DNA from: Lachnospiraceae bacterium
GTDB taxonomy: Bacteria > Bacillota > Clostridia > Lachnospirales > Lachnospiraceae
Direction: 5' to 3'
Length of the DNA: 12,487 nt
Assembly: GCA_003447895.1 (NCBI GenBank)
Contig: DLYC01000163.1
Coordinates: 6,831-19,317, forward strand
A program made the position numbers and the translations under genes. Under the pieces are notes generated by a model that saw nothing but the letters and a program-made list of their open reading frames with translations, searched no databases and had not been told where the DNA came from. This document shows, piece by piece, positions 6,845 through 12,487 of this stretch (its first letter is position 1; each line of letters starts with the position of its first letter).

Positions 6845-8212
6845 TGTTAACACCTCCTCCGGTACATCTTTATTACGATTCTTCAAATAATATGCTTTAA
6901 TGATTGCAGCACGTCCGCGACTAATCTCATGCTCTGCTCTAATGCGAAGATTCACGGCATTCAACAATGTTGCAGGGTAGCGGGCATTCATTAGGATAGC
7001 TCGAAGCACTTCACCGGACATAACAGGTGAAGGAGTCTTGTTATTCGCTTTTTGATTTACTGTCTCAGCCAACATTTTCCACAAAGGTAATGTTGGAAAC
7101 GGGTCTTTTACCGAACGGATAATTTCCATGCGGTTGTGATGATCCATGACATTCCGAATTATATCTCCAAAAGTGCTCTCGAGGAAAAAGCGCACAGACA
7201 GTCTGGCTGCGTTTGGTGCAATTCCAAGCACATAAAAAGGGCGAGCCGGATCAAGACTTGATTGTTCGAAATCTACAATATTTCCTGCCACCAGTCGATG
7301 CATCATATCTGTAATATCTTGCTGTGAATACTGGCTTGGTGCCCCAAACAAAGTCAGCCCAAGCGCATTCTGGTAAACCGGATCATTTCCCTTTGCCCAG
7401 CACAGAACTGCCGTATCCCCCACATAAGAAACATGCTCTCTATCTGCTATAAGATCATTAAGTGCGCTAGTGTACGCAAATGCAGCATATTGACTGACGG
7501 GCGCGTTATAGTTCTGTTCTTTTCCATATGAGCAAAACGCCGGAGCATTAAATGAAATCAATGCAGCCCCCGATGACTGAGCATTTCTTATTCCCTTAAT
7601 CGAAGGATGTATTTTTTCTACCTTTCCATATTTTCCTGTAATCAGGCAAGGCATTTCCGGACCATCACCAGAAGCAAGATAATACTCCTCCCATGCATTT
7701 CGAATCGCAGTATCTTCTGTCAAATACTGTCTGTTATAGCATAGGATAAAATTACTGCCGGAAATTAAATCTTCCCAATTTTCCTTCAACGCCGGATGTT
7801 GCTCTGCCTTCAAAGGATCCCAATTTTCAAAAAAACGAACGGCAGCCTGTGAAGCAGGCGTGTTAACCTGTTCAAGGATTTTCAAATGTAGTTCTTTACA
7901 TTCGTGAAAACACTTCTCAGCCCGTTCAGGCTTCCCTTTAGAATCCACCCCTAAAATATAACTGGAATTATCCCATAGAAAATTTGACTTAATATCCACA
8001 GCTCGTTTGACCGGTGCCGGAACGTCCATTATTCGCGGTATTTTCTTTTTCCCGCCATCCGCGACATCCATCACGCTCGCTGCCTGAAGAATGTCGCCAT
8101 TGTCATCAATATATAGAGCATAATTAATTTTTGCCTTTCCCCATCCCGGTCCGGGAATTTTGCCGGCGGCACGCAGATCTTCATAATAGTCCACTAATGC
8201 GTGTAGTATCAT
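6482..8212 (-). CDS. cas8c: Type I-C Cascade large subunit Cas8c (Csd1)
   Basis: 576-residue Cas8c/Csd1, about the family's usual length. It is the large subunit of the I-C complex: it recognises the PAM, helps open the target DNA and recruits Cas3. Family features include the MILHALVDYYEDL start, the PCLITGKYG..IHPSIKGI block (188-208), GAALISFNAPAFCSYGKEQ (215-233) and the C-terminal block with NLGRLFSLLENIQ and SASATPGTVFP (469-509). The ATG overlaps the cas5c stop codon (ATGA) and has a GGAGGTGAT site upstream. The last 120 codons double as the separate gene cas11c, which starts inside this frame at 6844. The order between cas5c and cas7 is canonical. Confidence 0.97.
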   Translation of the reverse strand: MILHALVDYYEDLRAAGKIPGPGWGKAKINYALYIDDNGDILQAASVMDVADGGKKKIPRIMDVPAPVKRAVDIKSNFLWDNSSYILGVDSKGKPERAEKCFHECKELHLKILEQVNTPASQAAVRFFENWDPLKAEQHPALKENWEDLISGSNFILCYNRQYLTEDTAIRNAWEEYYLASGDGPEMPCLITGKYGKVEKIHPSIKGIRNAQSSGAALISFNAPAFCSYGKEQNYNAPVSQYAAFAYTSALNDLIADREHVSYVGDTAVLCWAKGNDPVYQNALGLTLFGAPSQYSQQDITDMMHRLVAGNIVDFEQSSLDPARPFYVLGIAPNAARLSVRFFLESTFGDIIRNVMDHHNRMEIIRSVKDPFPTLPLWKMLAETVNQKANNKTPSPVMSGEVLRAILMNARYPATLLNAVNLRIRAEHEISRGRAAIIKAYYLKNRNKDVPEEVLTVALNVDSQNVPYNLGRLFSLLENIQSTANPGINSTIRDKYFNSASATPGTVFPVLINLSQKHLKKIGGGLEVKLNRDLTGVMSKLPEEFPSRMNLAQQGSFQLGYYHQTQARYQGGKKEE

Positions 8213-8871
8213 CCAATCACCTCCCCAGAATCGCGCGTCGGAATTTTAATCACTCCATCGCGCATGATTGCGCGAAAGAAAAGAGGCTGAATATTGGTAC
8301 CATCGCGATAATCCATATCCCAAAGCATATAGCCGAGGTCTCTCTCTCCTCTCAGTTCGTCCGGGCAAGATGGCCTCTCTTTACAAGCCGCAAAGCTAAC
8401 CGGAAATTCTCTCACACCAAAATATGGCTCATGATAGAATTGTCCTTTTTCTATGCGCCTCCTCATAATATCCTGAAATTTTCCCGGATTATCACCTTGG
8501 GCAGCTTGGTCTGTCATTTCAAAATGAGCATCAATAATATATCTCACATCGCGCAGGACCATAGACGCACGTTGCTGAATTTGCTCTGATGTTGCAATGT
8601 AAGGCTCTTTTCCACCTCTTTCCATAATTATTTTAAGTGTTCTGGCACTAGCAACAGACTTAACTTCATTGCGGCGAATATTCATAAAACGAATGGGTGC
8701 ACATACTTGAATACTGTCTACGCACCATTTAAGACCCGGATGCCAATAAATAGCTTCCAAAATTCCTCTGGCCGCTGATGGCGTCATAACATCGTAGCTG
8801 ACTCGCTCAACCTTCATCTCTGGTCGAGTAAACAACGCATAATCTCCCCACACTTCTAAGTGTATGGCCAT
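8209..8871 (-). CDS. cas5c: Cas5c (Cas5d), crRNA-processing endoribonuclease
   Basis: Cas5c replaces the missing Cas6 in subtype I-C: it cuts the array transcript at the base of each repeat hairpin and remains bound to the crRNA 5' handle in Cascade. From the ATG at 8871 the protein has 220 residues. It shows the RAMP-type start MAIHLEVWGDYALFTRPEMK, the block VSYDVMTPSAARGILEAIYW and the NIRRNEV motif. Y42 (in AIYWHP) and H116 (in DAHFEM) are the likely catalytic residues by comparison with studied Cas5d. The lysine reported beside the histidine in one of them is not obvious here. A GTG at 8880 also fits the frame, but it lies within the GAGGAGG ribosome binding site that serves the ATG, so I prefer the ATG. 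It starts 36 bases after the cas3 stop. Confidence 0.96.
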   Translation of the reverse strand: MAIHLEVWGDYALFTRPEMKVERVSYDVMTPSAARGILEAIYWHPGLKWCVDSIQVCAPIRFMNIRRNEVKSVASARTLKIIMERGGKEPYIATSEQIQQRASMVLRDVRYIIDAHFEMTDQAAQGDNPGKFQDIMRRRIEKGQFYHEPYFGVREFPVSFAACKERPSCPDELRGERDLGYMLWDMDYRDGTNIQPLFFRAIMRDGVIKIPTRDSGEVIG

Positions 8872-8907
8872 ATACTCCACCTCCTCATCGTCCTTTATAA
8901 TTTATTC

Positions 8908-11040
8908 TCATATGAATTCTGCTCTTCCCGAGTAATTCCCTAATGAAAGCCCGCAGTTCATATCATATAAGGCAAGATTTGATAAATAATAAATGCCATT
9001 CATCATCATTACATCCCCGCACTCCCATAATGCTTGAAAATGTTGCCTGTAAAGATTAACTCCATATTGATTCAGTTTTCTCATTACAGAACGACTCATA
9101 TCCCCTTGTCGTATTTGATCCAATAAACCTGCGCCTTTATCTATTGGGATGTATACTGTTACAGTGTCACTGTCAATCAGATGAAACTCGTTTGAAACGG
9201 TTCGAAACGGTAATGATCCGTTTTTTAACTTTTCAATAATTCTATATCTGTCTAAAGATGGGCCTTTTCGAAATAGTAATTCTTTATAATACAATTGAAT
9301 TGCCTCAGGAGAATTTAGCTTTGCTGTTTTACCGGCAACAATCTGTGTTGCTTGAATATTCATTTGAAATAGCGCCGGTGGAGGTGTTTCCGGTAAAAAC
9401 ACTGTCACTATGCTCTTTTCTGTACTTTGATGTCCTTCTCTGTTGCATCTTCCTGCCGATTGAATTATTGAATCCAGGCCGGCTTCCTCTCTTAATACTT
9501 CAGGAAAATCCACATCAACGCCTGCCTCAATTAATGAGGTGGATATAACTTTGCAGGTTTTCCCTTCTTTCAGCCTTTTTCTGATTTCATTTAGTTTTTC
9601 TTTGCGATGCGCCGGAATCATAAGCGTCGACAAATGATAGCATCCTTCACCACATAATCCGGAATAAATATCTCTGGCTTTCTTCCTGCTATTAACAATA
9701 CAGAGTATCTGTTCCTTCAAATTCATCCGATGTACTATTTCCGCCCAAGTAATCTTTCCTTCCTGAACAATTGTCACCCTGTTAAATATAGAATCTGATG
9801 AAAGTTCCTGAGGACATATCTCCTGTGGCTTTACTCCCGGCAAATAAATTTTAAATATATCTTCTAAAGCCGGCTGAGTTGCTGTACATAAAACTGCGGT
9901 GACACCATAAAATCGAACCAACTGTGAAATAGAATAAACGCAAGGATGAAGATAAGGCAGCGGTATCATCTGAGCCTCATCAAAGACAATCACGCTATTT
10001 GCGATATTATGTATTTTTCTACACTTGGAACTCTTACTGGCAAACAAAGATTCATAAAACTGAACTGCTGTGGTTACAATAACCGGCATATCCCAGTTCT
10101 CAGTAGCCAAACTCATCTGCACAGCTTCTTGTGTTACGCGATCGTCTGAATCATATTCAATTCCACTATGGTGTTCCAATACATTTCTATCCCCTAATAT
10201 TTGTCGGAATATCGATGCTGTCTGTTCGATAATAGATGTGTACGGTACAACATAAATAACTCGTCGCATTTCATTACATATGGCATGATTTAACGCGAAA
10301 GCCAGGGATGCTATAGTTTTTCCTCCACCTGTGGGGACTGTCAATGTAAACACTCCCGGGTTCTTTTTTGCCTCACGTATACAGCTGCCAAGAATCGCAC
10401 ATCTTTTCTTGTTTAATTCTCCTTTTGGTGGAAACCAATTTTCAATATACTTCTCAAGACGTTTTAACAGAACAGGAAGTTCCTCTCCGGTATCTCTGTA
10501 AACCTCCCCGGATTTCATAAATAACTCCGTATCCAGGTAATCTGCATCGACTAAACAGGAATACAGCATTCGGATAAAAAAAGCTTCTGAAAGCGAATTC
10601 CCGTCTTTGGGCAATTTAGGAAAAGCCGCACTAGGAAAACTTATCTCTTCTTTCCATGTATTATAGTTTGGGATTTCACTTTTAAATGCCCTGTTTAAAC
10701 GGCCTCGCAGTGTTCCTTCACTGTAATCACTCAGCCCACCCAGATCCGGCAAACCGCTATGATGCCCTGCTATACAGAAAGCTGCATATACCTGGCTCTT
10801 TAGGGCACACTCGTAAGCTCCTGCAGATGAATGATCAACCTTTGGTCCATTATTCAGGATGCGGTTTTGGAATTCTTTCGAGTATTTCCCGATATCATGC
10901 ATTACCCCAACTAGTTCACCTTGTTCTTCTGCACCGAAAGCTTTTGCAAACGTTTTTGCCAATCTGGCAGTCCCTTCCAGGTGTTCTTTAACTGTCTGTT
11001 CACATCCATCTTCCCGTTTATGCGCTATATATTTTGCCAC
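8908..11040 (-). CDS. cas3: Cas3, HD nuclease and DNA helicase (type I-C)
   Basis: Cas3 is recruited to Cascade bound to its target, then unwinds and shreds the DNA. Both domains are intact. HD nuclease part (numbering from the GTG at 11040): H20, H48-D49 (MHDIGKYS), H70 (DHSSAG), H93-H94 (AGHHSGLPD) and D165. Helicase part: TVPTGGGKT (234-242), DEAQ (354-357), TAT (386-388), TSLIEAGVDVDFP (501-513) and QSAGRCNREG (527-536). I chose GTG 11040 because it has AGAGGG eight bases upstream and gives MAKYIAHKREDG, the usual I-C start, for 710 residues. A TTG at 11082 would add 14 residues but has no good ribosome binding site. It is the first gene of the operon. Confidence 0.97.
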   Translation of the reverse strand: MAKYIAHKREDGCEQTVKEHLEGTARLAKTFAKAFGAEEQGELVGVMHDIGKYSKEFQNRILNNGPKVDHSSAGAYECALKSQVYAAFCIAGHHSGLPDLGGLSDYSEGTLRGRLNRAFKSEIPNYNTWKEEISFPSAAFPKLPKDGNSLSEAFFIRMLYSCLVDADYLDTELFMKSGEVYRDTGEELPVLLKRLEKYIENWFPPKGELNKKRCAILGSCIREAKKNPGVFTLTVPTGGGKTIASLAFALNHAICNEMRRVIYVVPYTSIIEQTASIFRQILGDRNVLEHHSGIEYDSDDRVTQEAVQMSLATENWDMPVIVTTAVQFYESLFASKSSKCRKIHNIANSVIVFDEAQMIPLPYLHPCVYSISQLVRFYGVTAVLCTATQPALEDIFKIYLPGVKPQEICPQELSSDSIFNRVTIVQEGKITWAEIVHRMNLKEQILCIVNSRKKARDIYSGLCGEGCYHLSTLMIPAHRKEKLNEIRKRLKEGKTCKVISTSLIEAGVDVDFPEVLREEAGLDSIIQSAGRCNREGHQSTEKSIVTVFLPETPPPALFQMNIQATQIVAGKTAKLNSPEAIQLYYKELLFRKGPSLDRYRIIEKLKNGSLPFRTVSNEFHLIDSDTVTVYIPIDKGAGLLDQIRQGDMSRSVMRKLNQYGVNLYRQHFQALWECGDVMMMNGIYYLSNLALYDMNCGLSLGNYSGRAEFI

Positions 11041-11103
11041 TATATCTGCCCTCTGCCTGAATAGTATAGAATCTCTTTTCAACGTTAAAATTCTTAAATC
11101 GAG

Positions 11104-11132
11104 CTTCTACACGTGTTTAGTTTGCCTGTAAA
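11104..11132 (-). promoter_or_regulatory. Candidate promoter of the cas operon
   Basis: On the minus strand TTTACA (11127-11132) and TAGAAG (11104-11109) are 17 bases apart, 60-90 bases upstream of the cas3 start. The first box matches the -35 consensus in five of six positions, the second in four of six. A rival pair lies further up: TTCGCA (11162-11167) and TAAGAT about 16 bases later. Both are guesses from sequence only. Confidence 0.35.
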
Positions 11133-11193
11133 AAGATCTATCTTATTGTGCACATTTGAATTGCGAACTCAGCGGCAGAATAACACCATATGT

Positions 11194-11346
11194 TCAAACC
11201 TCTAAGTAATTCATCTTCTCAGTAGTTACCAGCAATTGAAGCAGTAATTGCTCCATCCTTATTCTACAACTCTTGTCGTCATTTGAATCACACAAAATTG
11301 CTTGTCCCCTCTTGTTGGTCAAAAAATAGACCACGGCATCAAATTC
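11194..11346 (-). pseudogene. Possible gene remnant upstream of cas3
   Basis: About 50 codons are open on the minus strand up to a TGA at 11194. The peptide looks protein-like: FDAVVYFLTNKRGQAILCDS in the first half, then MEQLLLQLLVTTEKMNYLEV at the end. There is no ATG or ribosome binding site in a suitable place; the frame continues upstream only into a TTGAT-rich low-complexity stretch and then meets a stop near 11460. I do not recognise the family. It could be the tail of a broken gene left when the locus was inserted, or a chance open frame. Confidence 0.3.
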
Positions 11347-11550
11347 ATTGATTGTTAGAGACTCCTTGATTCTTGATATTTGATATTTGATTTTGATTTG
11401 GTTGAATTGATATGGTTGAATGAATTTTAGATCTGCTTTTGATTTGTGGAAAGGCTTTCAACACTTCATGTCGCACGCTCGCTTTGTAAGTTTCAAGGTT
11501 TAAACAGGATTTCGCTTGCCACTTTCTATCCTGCCGTCGATTCTGTGGCT
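11345..11550. other. TTGAT-rich low-complexity non-coding segment
   Basis: Between about 11366 and 11425 the plus strand is built from short variants of TTGAT and GATATTT (for example GATATTTGATATTTGATTTT), a low-complexity run probably made by slippage or repeat decay. From 11430 to 11550 the sequence becomes mixed. I see no convincing gene in either strand. A long minus-strand frame over 11345-11929 runs through the aldolase terminator and stop codon and is rejected as coding. Confidence 0.55.
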
Positions 11551-11793
11551 TCCAGGGGTTGAATGGGACCGGGGAGAGGGTTTTGTATGAGCGGTAAGTT
11601 TTACATGATCTTTCTGGAGGAAGAGAGAGGGTGAGGACTGCAGCTCCTGCAGTCCGAAAGCCCGATCTGTCTGAGGGGTCCGGTCTTCGGAGCGGACCCC
11701 GAGTTTCGGGCGGTCCCTCTCTCGAACGACAGAAGATCATAGTAAAACTCCGCGAAATAAGACACCTTCTCCCCGGCCCATCAAGCCCTGTCA
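11551..11793. repeat. Long imperfect inverted repeat (~240 bp), candidate structured RNA or MITE-like element
   Basis: Two arms of roughly 100 bases pair from the outside to the centre: CCGGGGAGA (11569-11577) with TCTCCCCGG (11768-11776); GTTTTAC (11598-11604) with GTAAAAC (11742-11748); ATGATCTTTCTG (11605-11616) with CAGAAGATCAT (11730-11740, one bulge); GAGAGAGGG (11623-11631) with CCCTCTCTC (11715-11723); GCCCGA (11660-11665) with TCGGGC (11706-11711); GGGGTCCG (11675-11682) with CGGACCCC (11693-11700). The left arm carries an extra perfect side hairpin, GGACTGCAG-CTC-CTGCAGTCC (11635-11655). The result is a long rod with one branch. There is no T-run at either end and no convincing reading frame. 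I know of no matching RNA family by motif; strand is undecided. Confidence 0.75.
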
Positions 11794-11812
11794 GGCACTT
11801 GTCCCCGGCACC

Positions 11813-11834
11813 CCTGTCCGATACCTGTCCGATA
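11813..11834. repeat. 11-bp tandem duplication
   Basis: The unit CCTGTCCGATA occurs twice without a gap (11813-11823 and 11824-11834), right next to the T-run of the fba terminator. It is probably a simple duplication with no known role. Confidence 0.85.
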
Positions 11835-11866
11835 TAAAAAGCGCCGCCCCGGAAATCCGGGGCGAC
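11835..11866 (-). terminator. Rho-independent terminator of fba
   Basis: On the minus strand a perfect 9-bp GC-rich stem (arms 11856-11864 and 11845-11853, CGCCCCGGA type, two-base inner loop or a four-base loop with an 8-bp stem) is followed after a short GCGC by TTTTTATAT. It begins about 50 bases past the fba stop codon and fits a strong intrinsic terminator that keeps aldolase transcription out of the cas locus. Confidence 0.9.
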
Positions 11867-11912
11867 ACCTCTGTCTTCAATATTTTGGTCCTTGCGAAGT
11901 CCCGCTTCGAAC

Positions 11913-12487
11913 TCAGGCCTTTCCGGCACTTCCGAGAACGTTGACGATCTTGTGAGCGACCATATCCTTGACAGCCTGTCTTGCGGGCTTGAGATACTGT
12001 CTGGGATCGAAGTGATCCGGATGCTCTGCGAAGTACTTGCGGATATTGCCGGTCATAGCCAGGCGGATATCGGAGTCGATGTTGATCTTGCAGACAGAAA
12101 GCTCTGCCGCGTGACGAAGCTCATTCTCCGGGATGCCGATCGCGTCGGGCATGTTGCCGCCGTATGTGTTCACCATCTTGACGAACTCCTGCGGAACGGA
12201 GGAAGATCCGTGCAGAACGATCGGGAAGCCGGGCAGTCTCTTGGAGACTTCCTCGAGAACGTCGAAGCGGAGCGGCGGGGGAACAAGGATTCCGTCTGCA
12301 TTGCGTGTGCACTGCTCAGGTCTGAACTTATATGCGCCGTGGGATGTGCCGATCGCGATCGCGAGGGAATCGCAGCCGGTTCTTGTTACGAATTCCTCGA
12401 CTTCTTCGGGACGGGTGTAGCTGGCTTTGCCTGCCTCAACAACGACCTCATCCTCAACACCTTCGAGTGTGCCGAGCTCAGCCTCTA
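11913..12487 (-). CDS. fba: Class II fructose-bisphosphate aldolase, C-terminal part (5' end beyond window)
   Basis: The frame is open from the window edge to a TGA at 11913-11915, giving about 190 residues; roughly 100 N-terminal residues are missing. The enzyme splits fructose 1,6-bisphosphate into dihydroxyacetone phosphate and glyceraldehyde 3-phosphate in glycolysis, using a zinc ion. Visible class II motifs, in order: ELGTLEGVEDEV with an acidic active-site residue, GTSHGAYKF and LHGSSSVPQEFV with the two later zinc-binding histidines, and KINIDSDIRLA with the catalytic-loop asparagine and aspartate. The C-terminal FDPRQYLKPAR block is also typical. It is clearly more GC-rich than the cas genes, with codons such as ATC, GGC and CTC favoured. 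A strong terminator follows. It is a core housekeeping gene and marks the chromosomal edge of the locus. Confidence 0.96.
   Translation of the reverse strand, partial: EAELGTLEGVEDEVVVEAGKASYTRPEEVEEFVTRTGCDSLAIAIGTSHGAYKFRPEQCTRNADGILVPPPLRFDVLEEVSKRLPGFPIVLHGSSSVPQEFVKMVNTYGGNMPDAIGIPENELRHAAELSVCKINIDSDIRLAMTGNIRKYFAEHPDHFDPRQYLKPARQAVKDMVAHKIVNVLGSAGKA

Noticed and set aside
11551..11793. Assigning the inverted-repeat element to a known RNA (SRP RNA, RNase P RNA, riboswitch, T-box, hammerhead)
   Set aside because: None of the signature sequences I know for these families is present on either strand, so I leave it unnamed.
11345..11929. A 194-codon minus-strand reading frame
   Set aside because: It overlaps the fba stop codon in another frame and runs through the fba terminator, the inverted-repeat element and the low-complexity DNA. 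Its composition (many R, S, P) is not protein-like and it has no fitting ribosome binding site.

Overview
The window carries a complete type I-C CRISPR-Cas locus between two ordinary chromosomal genes. The organism looks like a member of the Bacillota, probably a gut or rumen clostridium of the Lachnospiraceae/Oscillospiraceae kind. The reasons are strong AGGAGG ribosome binding sites, a clostridial-looking class II fructose-bisphosphate aldolase, and moderately GC-rich flanks around visibly more AT-rich cas genes. The family assignment is inference.

Layout, low to high coordinates: (1) 1-287, minus strand, the N-terminal part of a small membrane protein. (2) 288-624, a spacer region without a convincing gene. 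(3) 625-3415, a CRISPR array with 42 repeats and 41 spacers. It is transcribed on the minus strand, because the repeat ends in ATTGAAAT when read that way. Its oldest end (625) has a repeat with a 4-base deletion. (4) 3416-3588, an AT-rich leader with a 10-bp inverted repeat. (5) 3589-11040, minus strand, cas2, cas1, cas4, cas7, cas8c, cas5c and cas3, so the transcription order is cas3-cas5c-cas8c-cas7-cas4-cas1-cas2-leader-array. A further gene, cas11c, is hidden inside cas8c and starts at an internal GTG (6844) behind a very good ribosome binding site. (6) 11041-11912, a non-coding stretch with a candidate cas promoter, a possible gene remnant, a TTGAT-rich low-complexity segment, a striking ~240-bp imperfect inverted repeat, and the terminator of the aldolase gene. 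(7) 11913-12487, minus strand, the C-terminal two thirds of fba.

How the genes work together: Cas5c cuts the array transcript at its hairpin repeats and stays on the crRNA with Cas7, Cas8c and Cas11c to form the surveillance complex. Cas3 is the recruited nuclease-helicase that degrades the target. Cas4, Cas1 and Cas2 select and insert new spacers at the leader end near 3415. Tight packing (ATGA and TGATG overlaps, Shine-Dalgarno sites inside the previous gene) points to one operon. All key motifs are intact and 41 of 42 repeats look identical, so the locus looks functional and fairly recently active. Several spacers read as phage-type genes; the newest one encodes a piece of an XRE-type helix-turn-helix.

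The system itself is a known type. The less expected items are the internal cas11c start, the long inverted-repeat element at 11551-11793, the leader inverted repeat, and a spacer whose crRNA would fold its own seed into a hairpin.
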